A DNA stretch of 64,000 nucleotides from Larix kaempferi (lineage: Eukaryota; Streptophyta; Pinopsida; Pinales; Pinaceae): assembly GCA_027924585.1 (NCBI GenBank), contig BSBM01000386.1, positions 3,806,001 to 3,870,000 on the forward strand, written 5' to 3'. Of the stretch, positions 43,549-55,561 are shown in pieces (position 1 is the stretch's first letter; every line of letters starts with the position of its first letter). The position numbers and the translations under genes are program-made. Below the pieces are notes generated by a model. The model saw only the letters and a program-made list of their open reading frames with translations. It made no database searches and was not told the DNA's origin.

Positions 43549-45117
43549 GTGGTCAGCGAAGGAGTTCCTAGCAGAGGAAGAGAAACATTTAGGATGTTTT
43601 CCATCATTCCGAAAGGACCAAGTGTCGAAAGGTCAATGACAGAGAGAATTTCAGTCGAAGTGAAAAAAATGCTCAACAAGTATAAGAGCATAATGGTCGA
43701 CGAGGCACCGACGGGATTACCACTGACAAGGAGCATATCCAATCAGATCGACTTGATTCTAGGGTCGAGTTTTCCAAACAAGGAACCACATAGAATGAAT
43801 CTGATAGAGGGCCAGGAACTCAATCGACAAGTCTAGGATTTGTTGGACAATTGATTGATTAGAGAAATTATGAGCCCATGTGTGGTACCGGATGTACTAG
43901 CACCGAATAAAGGAGGAGAATGGAGGATGTGTACAAAATCCAAAGATATAAATAAGATCACGATCAAGTATAGATTTCCATTTCCAAGGATGGAAGACTT
44001 GATGGATTGTTTGAGTGGAGGAAAATATTTTACCAAGATCGACCTGAAGTGTGGATATCACTAGATCAGGGTCAGAGAAGGCAATGAATGGAAGATAACC
44101 TTCAAGATGAAGGAAGGACTATATGAGTAGTTAGTCATTCCCTTCAGATTGACTAATGCACCCAGTACATTCATAATGTTGATGAATGGGGTATTGAATC
44201 CATTCTTGGGAAATTTCACCGTAGTATATCTTGACGACATCTTGATATTCAGTCAAACCAAAGTCGAACATTTGGAACACATTCAAAAAGTGTTGTGGAA
44301 GCTGAAGGAGGAGAACCTAATGGTGAACCTTCATAAATGCTTCTTCATGAAGCAAGAACCAATGTACTTGGGACTCGTACTCTCGGGTAAAGGATTAGTA
44401 ATGGAACTAGAAAAGGTAAAGCCTATATTGGAGTGGCTAGAGCAGACTAGCAAGACAGGAGTGCAGATTTTTCATGGACTTGCTAGTTTCTACAGGAAGT
44501 TCATAAGAGGATTCAATCATATATGTGCACCGTTGACGAACTACATGAAGAAAGGGGAGTTCAAGTGGACAAAAGCTTCCCATAAATACTTCAACAAGTT
44601 GAATCAAAAGGTTATAGAGATCCCAATGTTAGCTCTCCTAGATTTTGACATATTTTTCCAAGTCGACTGCGATGTGAGTAGAATGGCAATGGGCATAGTG
44701 TTGAGCCAAGAGGGATGACCCATTGAATTCTTCAGGGAAAATTTGGATGAAGCGAAGAAGATGTATTTAGTCTATGACCAAGAATTCTATGCTATCGTGC
44801 AAGCATTAAAGTAATGGAGGCATTATTTTCTACCTAAGGAGTTTGAGTTATATGCAAACCACCAAGCATTGCATTGGAATTTCCAATTACAAGTCGCATC
44901 CACAATTGTTTTCATGTTTCATGCTTGAAAAGGGTGATAGGTCAACACGAGAAGGCACAAACACTACTTCCCTTGTTAGATGATGAAAGAAGAATCATTT
45001 TTGAACCATAATCTATCATTTCTACCAGAGAGAAGAAGACGCAACGTGGGAACCAGAAAAGTTTCAAAAACTATATCCTTCACTAACATTTCTTTGAGGA
45101 CAAAGCGCCTTTAAAGG
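43549..45117 (+). pseudogene. Chromovirus-like gypsy RT, RNase H and chromodomain tail, integrase deleted
   Basis: RT starts near 43860 ([21 protein letters not shown]) and holds [12 protein letters not shown] and VVYLDDILIFSQTKVEHLEH, so the YLDD site (about 44227) is intact. RNase H follows: FFQVDCDVSRMAMGIVLSQEG, then DEAKKMYLVYDQEFYAIVQ and FELYANHQALHW. At about 44895 the sequence jumps from the RNase H end to a C-terminal piece (LKRVIGQHEKAQTLLPLLDDE) and then chromodomain residues (EEDATWEPEKFQ, about 45030). The integrase is therefore deleted. At least eight stops occur. Confidence 0.8.
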
Positions 45118-45127
45118 GAGTGGCAAT

Positions 45128-45440
45128 GTTATGAATATTAAAATGATATATTAGTTATAGACAATACATTATTAATTATTAAGGTGAAAGGGAATAACCC
45201 TTCACCGTGCATGCTCAAGCCTATAAAAGGTGAGCTTGTTGGAACATAATTCCCATCTAGACCTTGGTTAATAATCCTTGCATAAGGTTCCAAATTTTTA
45301 ATGTAAGTTGTTCCATGGTTTTGATTCATATTTCCTAGTCTAGGGAGTTTGTCCACATATTAGATTAGTGGTTTACCATAAATGCCAAGTTTGTCCACAA
45401 GTGTTCTTATTTCCTTATTCTGGGTCGTGAGAATTTAGTT
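45128..45440 (+). repeat. Gypsy 3' LTR, truncated
   Basis: Starts TGTTATGAATATT right after the purine tract AAAGGGAGTGGCAA. It holds a TATA box TATAAAAG at 45222-45229. It is cut at about 45440 by copia A-like LTR sequence. Confidence 0.5.
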
Positions 45441-45680
45441 AGGTATAAATGATGACTTATCCACCAAGTATGGGCCAAAATATAGTCAAAATAGTTGTTG
45501 GGAACCCTATTAATGGCCACCTCCAACATTTATTACCACTTCTTCAAATAAGGCGCTCTGATTCCCCTGTTTTAAGGAGTTGTCTTTGACCATAGGTGCC
45601 CATGCACTGTATCTAGTCATTTTGACCCTTTATTGGCTATTTTGGCCACTTATTGGACACCTGAATTCCAGTCAATCCTA
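45441..45680 (+). repeat. Diverged copia A-like LTR piece
   Basis: Similar to 10240-10470: TATGGGCCAAAATATAGTCAAA, GGGAACCCTATTAATGGCCACCTCC, TTTATTACCAC and GGTGCCCATGCA. Similarity fades after about 45680. It is an older relative or a fragment. Confidence 0.65.
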
Positions 45681-46636
45681 AACCACCTAATCCACCCTCA
45701 TAATGGTACCTTCCACACTATTTTGACTAGCCTAACCTCCTCATGGTCCATCTATGTTCATTGAACCTCATTATAGTACAATCTAGGAGTTACACTTGGT
45801 CTCAAGTCATTGATGGGTGAATTGGTCCAATCTAAGCCTCATTATTGTGTGCTACTCAACTTTCCACTAAGCCTCTCAATTTTGTCTCTTGAGATCATCT
45901 ATATATTGTACTAGCTTTTTCTCAATAATGATATAATGGAAATAAATATCTAGAGTGAATTTCTCTAGTTTTGTCTCAATATTCTTCTTCTCATATTTCT
46001 GCTATCTCTTGAAATATTATAAGTGAATTCGTTATTGAGTCTAGATCTATATCTATAGATTTCATAGAACCACATTTTAATATTTTAGCATCTTGTCAAT
46101 TATACATTATTATCTGTTTAAATATGGATTTCGGGTCCTAGACTGTTGCTGCAATTGTACTTATCTCAACCTTCTCGATATTTGTGCCCAGAAAACAAAA
46201 AGTACGGACAACAGAAATACACAGTACGACCTCCTCAATTTTTGTGCTAGAATACCTTGAAAATCATGTTGTAAGGTATTGTCTAAACTGACATAAATTT
46301 ATCTTGAAATCTGTGTAGAACAACAACAATAAATGTTTTACGGAACAGTCCTCAATTTCTGTTTTGTATGGCTGCAATAAATGCCTCAATTTCTATGTTG
46401 TACAATGTTGTACGGATTCCTGGAGTACAGTCACCTTTTGTATAGTTTTATTCTTGGGAAATGTGCCCAAACTTCCTCTCCTTGGAATTCGAGCCACATT
46501 TCTTCCTCTTCTTCTCTGGTTCAAAATCTCTTCAAATCCTCTCTCTTATCTCTCTCTTTCTCTTCTTCTTCTCTCCAAAATTTCTCTCTTGGATGTGAAT
46601 AATGAATTAGGTTTTCATTCCCCAAGAGTTTTTGTT
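45681..46636. other. Non-coding spacer, no gene
   Basis: Includes TGTGCYNRRAA-type words repeated near 46175 and 46240 and a CT-rich stretch at 46500-46600 (TCTCTCTTTCTCTTCTTC). Open frames here, such as 46364-46681, are low-complexity and not supported. Confidence 0.5.
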
Positions 46637-47268
46637 CATGGAAACTTCCTATTTTCAATCCAATGGTCTAGATTAGATTAGATGAAGGGCTCTCAATAAA
46701 TGCTCAATAATTAATTATTAAATGACATTTAGTGCACTCGTGTCATTTAATAAAGTGATGACCCTTTTAATTAATCACTCACTTGACTTTATCATTAAAC
46801 TAAACTTAGGATATAACCATGACTTAACTTTTAAGAAAGTGACTTTAAAAACATAATGTACTTCCTCACTTTATTAATTAATGACTATGGGTCACCTTTT
46901 TAAAGTGTTCTTGTCCACCACAAGGCAACACAAGGTGAACAACACTTCCTAGGTAACTTTTCAACAATGGATAACTGGCAGTTTGTGAAAATATGCATAT
47001 AGACCAAGTGACTTATAGGTGTTCACCAACCACAAGTTAAAGTGGCCATGCTAATTACTACTTTTCCTTAAACCATCTCATTTTACTGCTTGGACTTTAA
47101 AATTTTCACTAAAATCCTAAATACTATAAAAATAATATATAATATGTGTTAATATTTAAATTTTATTCTTTAATTTTAAATGACTACCTATTAGTGATAT
47201 GTTCGTTTGAACAATTGACGTGAACAATAATAGGGTTATATTTTTGTTTCACATGGGATTCGGGAGCA
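46637..47268. repeat. 632-bp dispersed repeat, copy 2
   Basis: Same orientation and same length as 8714-9345, with scattered substitutions. It ends at TTCGGGAGCA; beyond that the two loci differ completely. Confidence 0.85.
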
Positions 47269-47570
47269 GCCTCATGTTGGCGTCCAGTTTGTCACTATTT
47301 TTTGATCTTCGAATCTACTTTGAATGGCGGTAATCTCACTATTTTTTCTTTATCAAGTTATTATTTTTGTCATTCATCCCATCAAACAGACAAGGTATGC
47401 ATGTATTCATTTGTCATGAGAATGTTGGTCAAATATTGTTAAATTACGATTTATTAATGATTAAAAATAACATTTCTGGGCATACTTGGCATTTAAGCTT
47501 TGATTTACAGGCTGCGTTTTCCAAACGACCTTTCATTTAGACTGCGTGCTTATGATGCTAAGATCAACCG

Positions 47571-47797
47571 CATTCAACTCGTCATTCAGCCTCGCATTCA
47601 GCTCCCAAAATCCACGATTGGCATATCCTAAACCGTTAAATGCAGGAAAGGGCACGTGGGTTCTGTTTGCCACGCAATAGGCATGGTTAATGAGCCGTTT
47701 CTCTAGAAGATCTGTCCCCAGGTTTTCCAAGCTTGACAGCGCATCCTACGTCCACGTCAATAATCCAACATGTCGATTCAGCCTTGCATTCAGCTTG
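47571..47797. repeat. 12-base repeats (CATTCAGCYTSG type), short runs
   Basis: Three units at 47571-47606 (CATTCAACTCGT, CATTCAGCCTCG, CATTCAGCTCCC) and two at 47774-47797 (GATTCAGCCTTG, CATTCAGCTTGG). Confidence 0.75.
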
Positions 47798-48853
47798 GAA
47801 TCACGCTACTTGTTCACGCCATTGTTCTGCAAGGAGTCCAAGTTACACACGTTCAGCCTGCCAGCACGACGCCTTGCCACGATGGTTCTCCAGTAGCCTC
47901 TCCTCTATTCACTCAACCTGCCAACGTATTACCTCTCTTCCCACGTCCAATGGAAGCTAACGATGAAACAGTCTTGTGAAAGGATCGACTCTCCTCAGCC
48001 TGGAAGATGCTTCCTATGCTATCATGTACCATTCAAAGCAGCCATTTACAGCCATTAAACGCCTATGTTATTAGAGAGGTCGACTCTATCGACCCTATCA
48101 TCCATTGTAAATTGTACAAATAGACGCTTGTAGATAGAAACAAAGTTAGTTCATAGCTTTTAGTTGGAGAAGATCATCATATTAGCAGATAGTTCGTAGG
48201 ATTTGCAAGCATATAGCAGACACTTTGTAATTTTCTTAAGATTAATGGAAGTTCCAGTTTGTTGATATTATGAGTAGCTAAACCAGTTTCATTTTCCATC
48301 TCTGATTGTTGGGAAGGACCCCTCATCAACCGGAGGTTTTTTCTTTGTTTTCTGTATTTTCGTTTCTGCAAATAATTGGTTTATTTTTCTGCATTTATAA
48401 TTAATTCGTTTTCCTATATATGATATTCCTTTCTCTTCTGTAATTCATGTGGTGCTGCTAACATAGTTTGTGTTTACAAAATTAGCAAATGGTCGACCAG
48501 AAGTATAGTTTTGATAGCTTCATAACTAGATAGTTTGTTTCTCTAATCCTCTGCAATTAGATAGAACTAGTTAGCTATTGTTTCCAGCTTTGTTAATAGT
48601 TAGAATTAGTTTAATTAGCTTTTCCTCTGTAGCTGTAGGTTAATTTTCTTCTCTCATCTCAATCTTTCTCTAGTATAGAATAGAAATAGTTTATCTTATT
48701 TAGACAATGATTAGAATAGGTTGATTTCTATTAATATAACTTCTCAACAAGTCTTCTCACTAATTTCTCTGCATTATAGGTTCATCTGCATTCGCCAGCT
48801 GACGTCAAGATCATCAAAACTCTCCTTTTCCTTAGTTTAATTCATTTTTCCTC

Positions 48854-48913
48854 CATTTGGACTGTCATTCGGACTATCGTTCGGACTGGCATTCGGATCT
48901 TCGTTTGGATTTT
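48854..48913. repeat. 12-base tandem repeat, five units
   Basis: CATTTGGACTGT, CATTCGGACTAT, CGTTCGGACTGG, CATTCGGATCTT and CGTTTGGATTTT, head to tail without gaps. Confidence 0.9.
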
Positions 48914-50138
48914 TACTCTTTCCGTGCTATTTTATGAATCCAGTTTCGTAGTTTTCTTTCCTATAATATTTCATGCTCTTAATTAGTTTTTCCAACCATA
49001 ATTAGGTCCTTGTTTTATATTCTATAAAGCTTTACTTCAAGTTTTGTTATTATTCTTAATTTTCTTTAACTGTCTTTTAAATTATGTCTTTTATATTTAC
49101 CTTGCTAACATGTTGTTTCAGAATTTATCATTCTTATTCCTAGTCTAGTTTCTTACATACTCTTAAGGCTTAGTTAGAATAAAGTCAATAATTTCATTCT
49201 TCAAGTTTTCTAGTTTTGATAGTTTCCTTCATTAAGATTAGTTTCCATTCATGCAAATAATGAAGATGTTCATGATTTAAGATTTGGATCAGAATCAAGT
49301 ATCTTTATCAAGTTTTCTACTTGCTTCTAGTCTTCATTAGTTTCATATTATTCTACTCATGGATAGTAGATAGATCAACATGTTTAAAGTTAATTGTAGT
49401 TGGTCTATTTGTAGTTTAAATCTCTTTATCGAAGTTAGATTAGATTTACTTCCATTCTGTTTTGCTATTACATTTGAAATCCATTATGATACATTCACTC
49501 CAGTTCCTGTTACATGGGAATATATGCTTTTTCTTGAATTAATTGTTAATTTGTAATTTGATTTGATTAGTATAATTTCTGCCTATGTAATTTATCATCG
49601 AATTAAGATCTCTAATTTATTTACAAGTGTTTTTTATATCAGAATTTGAAGTTAGGTAGTTTAGTTTCAGAATTATTTACATTTACAAGTTCTCCCTAGT
49701 AATTATCATTTGGTTATCAGTTATTTTCCTAGATTATTTGTATCATATCTGTAGTCCTGATTTTGCTCATAATTATAATCTAAAAGTTTAAACTCAGTAG
49801 TTTCTCGTTTGTTCAGAAGTAGTTGTTTTTTAGTATTTATTTTTTTCCCTTGTTTAAACATAGAGTAGAGTAGTATAATCTATACTATTTTGATCTATTG
49901 GTTCAGTTAAATTCAATTAATTCAATAACTTTATCTTTTTGAAGTTTGAGTCGGTTTTTCATTTTGAAAGATCTTTCGATCTTTTCTTTATTAAATATTT
50001 TGAAGGTCCAACAAGTTGGAAAAATTAGGTACCATCCTACCTTAGCACATATTTTGCCTCAACTCTAATATTACCAACCCCGGTCGATAATTAAATATTA
50101 GGTGTTTTCTTTGAGATAGCTCAGACACCCAACATTTT

Positions 50139-50156
50139 GGCGCCGTTGTCGGGGAG
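50139..50156 (+). other. Primer binding site of the Athila-like element
   Basis: TGGCGCCGTTGTCGGGGA, three bases after the LTR end. This is the well-known PBS of Athila-type gypsy elements (tRNA-Asp-like, from memory). Confidence 0.9.
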
Positions 50157-50369
50157 TTGTAGATAAATGGGTACGATCTAGTTGTAGGTAAGTTGAACTC
50201 CCTTTTAAAATTCAGTTCTTTTCTTTGAAATTTAGGTTAGGCTGGTGGTGGGTGAGTGATAAGACGAGAGGTAAGAACCTGCGTAGCTATTATAATAGGC
50301 ATTCCCAAAACCCAGCAATAGTAGTTATGCAGTTGGAATTTATTTTAGTCATAGTTTGTTTTCATGAAT

Positions 50370-50865
50370 AGGTCTAGAGATTCACAAGGTAGATTTATTA
50401 AAAATAGTTCTCTTACTAAAATTCCCACTACAATTCCTACTAACCTATACGGGGGGGTGTGCCACCCCAACTACTAAATTAGCAGAAAGGTATCGAAAGA
50501 CACCTAAACGGGATAGTCCTACTTGGAAAGAAAAGGAAATCCTTTCTGGAAATCAATTAGGGGAAAACATAGGGACATCAGAACAGTCTGTTCACAAAGA
50601 GATTCCACTAGAAGAACCTCAAGCTCATATTAAGACTGAACTTAGACAATAAGAAACTCACAAGGTTAAAACTTCAGGACCTCTTAACCCTCCATTTGTC
50701 CAAAAACCTACAGATACCACTTTTTCAGTGGTAGGTGTTACCAGACAATCCACTCGACCGAAGGCAAGCCGGATCTCCCTAGCTCAATGCGAGTCTAGAA
50801 CAAATAGAACAGACTACAAACACGTTTCCTAGATCTACTTAAGGATCAAGTGCTAGATGTATTAC
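50370..50865 (+). pseudogene. Athila-like gag N-terminal part, broken
   Basis: Frames give NRSRDSQGRFIKNSSLTKI, then after a shift at about 50460 ATPTTKLAERYRKTPKRDSP and TWKEKEILSGNQLGE. It ends VTRQSTRPKASRISLAQ near 50790. This fits the basic, low-complexity front of such gags. It is interrupted by a non-coding block from about 50866. Confidence 0.5.
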
Positions 50866-51550
50866 CTCTTTGATTCGCTATCATTTCTCCTGAATGTTGC
50901 TCCACATCCCAAGGTCGTCAGATCCAAGCTGCAAGACCTGTTAAGACATAGATAAGAGAAACGAGTAAAGAGAATCTATACAATAAGAGATCTATGTAAA
51001 TAGTTAAGAAGGTAAACAACACAACATCATCACATATAAGAGCGATATTGGTGGAAAGCATTTTTATTACTGCAAATAGAGGAGTACATGATAGAGATAT
51101 AGAACTACAACCAATGACTTAACGTAGCATCCCTTCTCCACACAAGCCAATTTCCAAGCCCTTCCAAGGAAGCATGAATTCTCCAAGAGGTGAATGAAGG
51201 TGTCTTAAGAGAGATTTCACTAGCATGTAGATACCATAGCCTTCCTCCCTTTGGTAGGGGAGTGAGCATCATTTATATATGACTAAGTGATTGAGGTTAT
51301 GGATAGGATAGGATGAGAGATGGTAGGAGAGAGATAGGGGATCTTCCCAATGAGTTAGGGGTCTAGTACCAGCTCTCCCAGAGATCAGGGATAAGCCCCC
51401 AAATGGGAAAGCTTTGAGAAAGATCTCGAAATGGCTATAGAGAAACCTTGCTATAGAGAAACCTGCGACGTCGCATGTTGCTAGTGTGCAACCTACGATG
51501 ACCTCTCACAAGGTTGTACAAACTGGGTACAAATCCTCCCAAATGAGTAC
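50866..51550. other. Non-coding block inside gag, candidate solo LTR (minus)
   Basis: It has no coding sense and separates two gag pieces. On the minus strand a TATA-like ATATATAAATG lies near 51270. It contains two copies of GCTATAGAGAAACCT (51434 and 51450) and the perfect palindrome TGCGACGTCGCA at 51464-51475. ATGTAT occurs at both edges (about 50866 and 51570). No clean TG...CA ends with duplication were found. Confidence 0.4.
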
Positions 51551-53208
51551 TTGGTCCAAATGACTTCAGGGATGTATACACTAAATCATGATGATGGGTA
51601 TATTTTAGGTGTAATAGTAGGTGGTTCAAACATAGTAGAATTTAGCGATCCTGCACAAGTAGATGCTCTTTTGGGGAATTCTGAACACATAATTATCTCA
51701 CAAATTGAGACAACCACAGTAGGATCCCCAAAACTAGGATATCACGTAGCTGATAATTCTCCTCCTAAAAAGAAGAATACTCTTCCTGAAACAGAACATT
51801 GGGACATCCCATATTCACCAAGAAAAGAACCACCTAAGTTTTCTCTCTTTGGCAGTCGAATCTTCATGGAGGAAGAAAATGAAGATTGTGTCCGACGGGA
51901 TGAAGAAGATGGAGAAGTTAGAACTGAAGGAACCTTTGGGTTCCCTATCTTAGACACTGCACAAGATGTTACTATGAAAAACATTCCTCCCTCCTCACTA
52001 CCAACCTTTTATGGGAAGAGTAGTGAGGATCTGAACACATTCTTATTCAAGTTTGACATTTTGTGTAGGAGTTATAATTACCTACAAGATGGCCAAAAAT
52101 TAAAACTCTTTCCTGCCACATTGAAAGATTCTTCTCTTTAATGGTTCATGGGATTAGGAGAATCTAGTATTAGATGTTGGGAAGACATGAAGAATGCATT
52201 TCTTCGGAAATATCAAGATTACTGTAGACCTAAGGACTCTCGCAATGATATCTTTAAAATACAACAACTTGAAGATGAGAGCCTAGAAGACTATCTCAAG
52301 AGATTTAACTATGTGTTACACAAGTCCAAATATAAAGATCTTTGAGAAGATGCAATAAGAACACTCTTCCTTAAAGGAATCTTAGAAGAATTCTTAGATA
52401 ACCTTAATCTCATGGCAGCATGAGACATTTCTCATAAATATTTTTCAGATATTTGTGAACTATGTAGGAATTACTCTAGGAGTAGAGGGAAAGGTGGAAG
52501 ACACTTTCGAGAATCTTATGCTAGGAATCCCAAAGGAAAAACATCCAGTCCTAGTGGAGTTACAAGGGTAGAGTTAGAAAACCTATTGGAAAATTTTAAA
52601 ACAAATATCTTAGGAGCCACGGGTTCTCAGTTAGATGCACTACAAGCTAAAAACAAACAAGATGAAGAGCATTCAGCAATGAGTGTTTTCTGTCCTAGGT
52701 GTAGAACTAAACATCCTCAATGAGAATGTCCATTAAATAATGTTTCAGTCTGTCACCTTTGTACAGAAGAACATCCAACCAATGATTTTCTATCGTTTCC
52801 TGGATTGCAAGCTGTATACAAGAGTGGAAACTTTGGTGAAATACCTAGGATGCCTTCGCAACCTAGAGATCAACCATCGTATCAAGACTCATCACAAATT
52901 ACACCCTATTACTATCCTTATAAATCCCCTCAACAATGGACCACTTCAAGTTGGCAGAATTGGCCACTATAGTACCCTCCTCAGAATGCTCAACAAAAGC
53001 AATGGCCACATGGATGGAGAGGGAAAGCTTATGCTCAAACACCTCCTATTCCTAACTATCCTTACCCACCTAATGTTCAACAACTTCTGCCTGGATTTGT
53101 ACCTCCTTCACTACCCCCTATCCTGAATCAACCTCACCATTTCCAAAACATGAATCCTCCAAGACACACAATATTACCTGCACAACCGATACCGAATCCT
53201 AGCTCTTA
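51551..53208 (+). pseudogene. gag: Athila-like gag, main part
   Basis: 51551-52139 is open (TSGMYTLNHDDGYILGVIVG, then PPSSLPTFYGKSSEDLNTFL). The gag domain continues past a stop at 52139 with WFMGLGESSIRCWEDMKNAF and RKYQDYCRPKDSRND. A double zinc-knuckle-like region follows at about 52690-52800: CPRCRTKHPQ*ECP, then VCHLCTEEHPTNDF, typical of this lineage. The end is rich in P, Q and Y (YYPYKSPQQWTTSSWQNW). Stops fall at 52139, 52343, 52421, 52721 and 52970, so it is dead. Confidence 0.8.
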
Positions 53209-53360
53209 ACAGCATTGGGTTGTTACCTCTTCCATCATATGTCATTTCGACCGCACTAATACATGAGATTCAACTGTTGTCTGGAAGAGTTTTGCAAGAT
53301 AAGCCCAAATCATCTGTTGTTATACAAGAAGATAATGAAGAAGACATACCTATTTAAGTT

Positions 53361-54425
53361 TTGAATAAGGCTATTCTTGAAGATGTGGTTATCCCTAAAC
53401 CTTCAGCACACAACCATTCGCATAGAGAAGTAATTTCAGGAGAAAAGTCACCTCCATATCCGGAGCGTCTAGTAATAGAAATACCTGTAACTTATCCAGA
53501 ATATGATATCATTAACGAATTGAAAAATATTTCCATTAAGATCCCTTTGTTACAAGCCATTAAGGATATTCCAATTTATAATAAGGTAATAAAGGAACTC
53601 TGTATTAAGAGATCGGGAAGAAATAAAAAAGACCCTTCGACGATTCATGTAATAGGAGAAATATCAGATTGCATAGCAAACCGACCTAGAATACCAAAGT
53701 ATTCAAAACCAGAAAACCCTGTGGTGACTATTATCATCAATACCACCGCCATAGGGAACACACTTATTGATCTAGGAGCTGCTATCAATTTGATGACTAC
53801 CACAGTTCTAGAAACTCTCAATTTAGGACCATTCCTTCGCCCTACCCCAGCAATGCTAGAATTAGCATATCACACTATGGTGCAACCTGCTGGGATCTTA
53901 GATGACATCACTATATCAATAGCCTCATGGGAATATCCCGTAGACTTCATGGTCATTGAATCAAAAGACCCTTCCAAAGGTCACCCCATTATTTTGGGAA
54001 GACCTTGGTTGGCTACTGCCAATGCATTTATAGGATGTAGGGATGGAAAGATGACTATCTTTGATGGGTTATCTACAAGAAAATTAGCTTTATACCCACC
54101 AGCTCATCCAATAGGTGAAAACCTATTTTGGTTAGATTGTCCTTTCGAGGATGAGAACTTGGAAGAACTTTCCCTTGTCAGTGAATTCTCCTGGGCACTT
54201 CAAGAACAGAATACCGAGAATGTGTTGAACCAATTTATCTCTTCCACAACATGTATAGATTTTCCTCAATCTTTTTCCCAATTTGACCATATCTTTGGAG
54301 ATGAGTTCCAAGAAAATATGAGCCCCTCAACATTCACAAGTACACCCTCTGTCTTCACAATCGAAGAACATACAGGATCTTATACTGTACCATGTGAGGT
54401 TAGTTTCGATAACAAATGCATATAA
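53361..54425 (+). CDS. Athila-like aspartic protease region
   Basis: 355 codons without a stop, the longest open stretch in this element. The active site is NTLIDLGAAINLMT (about 53757-53798); DLGA is the usual form in this group. PIILGRPWLATANAFIGC follows near 53985. The N-terminal part (KNISIKIPLLQAIKDIPIYNK) is the linker typical of this lineage, and the C-terminal part leads to RT. The frame differs from gag and from RT, so indels separate them. It would cleave the polyprotein. Confidence 0.8.
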   Translation: MNKAILEDVVIPKPSAHNHSHREVISGEKSPPYPERLVIEIPVTYPEYDIINELKNISIKIPLLQAIKDIPIYNKVIKELCIKRSGRNKKDPSTIHVIGEISDCIANRPRIPKYSKPENPVVTIIINTTAIGNTLIDLGAAINLMTTTVLETLNLGPFLRPTPAMLELAYHTMVQPAGILDDITISIASWEYPVDFMVIESKDPSKGHPIILGRPWLATANAFIGCRDGKMTIFDGLSTRKLALYPPAHPIGENLFWLDCPFEDENLEELSLVSEFSWALQEQNTENVLNQFISSTTCIDFPQSFSQFDHIFGDEFQENMSPSTFTSTPSVFTIEEHTGSYTVPCEVSFDNKCI

Positions 54426-55561
54426 ATGCGGGATTAGATGAAAATCAGCAAATTTTTTTATTAAAAGTTCTCAAGAGCCAAACTAGAGCATTCGCATGGG
54501 AGTATACCGGCATGAAAGGTATACACCCAGATACCTGTATCCATCACATTTACACAGACCCAAATATAGCTCCTGTTAGGTAGCCCCAGAGAAGAATGAA
54601 CCCAACACTAAAAGACATAGTAAAGGATGAATTACAAAAACTTCTCAATGCTGGATTCATTTACCCAATTTCCAATAGTAAATGGGTTTCTCCTTTGGTG
54701 GTAGTCCTAAAGAAAGTCACAGGTAAATGGCGTATCTGTGTTGACTTTCGAGAACTAAACAACGCCACTTTTAAGGACTACTTCCCTTTGCCTTTCATCG
54801 ATCAGGTATTAAACACCTTATCAGGGAAACAATATTTGTCATTCCTTGATGGGTATAGTGGTTATAATCAGATATTGATATCACCTGAGGATCAAGACAA
54901 AACAACCTTCGCTTGGTCTTGGGGCACTTATTCCTATCGAGTGTTACCATTCGGCCTATGTAATGCACTTGCTACTTTCCAGCATGCAGTTCTAGGAATC
55001 TTTGTTGATCTCATACATGATTGTGTAGAAGTTTATATGGATGACTTTACAGTTTATGGTAATACATTTCAAGAATCCCTTGATAAAATCGAAACAGTTC
55101 TTATTCGGTGCCAAGAAACGAACTTAGCCCTCAGCCATGAAAAGTGTAAAATGTTATTAACTGAGGACACAGTTTTGGGACATCATGTCTCTCTTCAAGG
55201 TATCAAGGTGGATCCTGCCAAGATCGAAATAATTGTTAATCTTCCTCCTCCAAAAACCCTGAAGGAAGTAATAATTTTTCTTGGCCATGCCAGATATTAT
55301 AGGCGTTTCATTGAAAATTTCACTAAAATAGCCGCACCTATGTTCAAACTACTCATGAAAGACACAGCATTTCAATGGAATGAACCATGTCAACAAGCCT
55401 TCGAAACTCTAAAGGAAAAACTATCAGTGGCACCCATACTTAGGGGCCCAAATTGGTCCCTTCCTTTCCATATATCCACTGATGCTTCCGACATAGCCAT
55501 AGGGGCAGTATTAGGTCAAAAAGAGGGACAAACATCACATGCCATTTATTTTGCTAGTTAA
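54425..55561 (+). pseudogene. pol: Athila-like reverse transcriptase
   Basis: In the third frame from 54425 (NAGLDENQQIFLLKVLKSQT, FAWEYTGMKGIHPD), a stop lies near 54582, then the frame is open from 54596 to 55561. Motifs: KLLNAGFIYPISNSKWVSP, WRICVDFRELNNATFKDYFP, FLDGYSGYNQI and LPFGLCNALATFQ. The catalytic site is VYMDDFTVYG (YMDD at 55034-55045). HISTDASDIAIGAVLGQKEG opens RNase H with its first Asp in place. The enzyme core looks intact; the lesions are at its borders. Confidence 0.88.

Larger units (their letters stand above)
47275..50135 (+). repeat. Athila-like element 5' LTR (start uncertain)
   Basis: The right end is firm: GACACCCAACA at 50135, followed by TTT and a PBS. The left end is a guess at the first TG after the dispersed repeat, giving about 2.9 kb, long but possible for this lineage. 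The stretch is AT-rich, non-coding and contains several runs of a 12-base repeat. No clear partner was found within the window. Confidence 0.45.

Noticed and set aside
45128-45440. Match of this LTR to the 40.9-41.67 kb flank as a pair
   Set aside because: No similarity was visible between the surviving parts, so a two-LTR element cannot be claimed.
46364-46681. 105-codon forward ORF
   Set aside because: It comes from a CT-rich low-complexity stretch that gives Leu/Ser runs and overlaps the dispersed repeat.
47690-47979. Three overlapping forward ORFs in the Athila-like LTR
   Set aside because: Frames overlap, there is no domain, and the region holds short tandem repeats; not coding.
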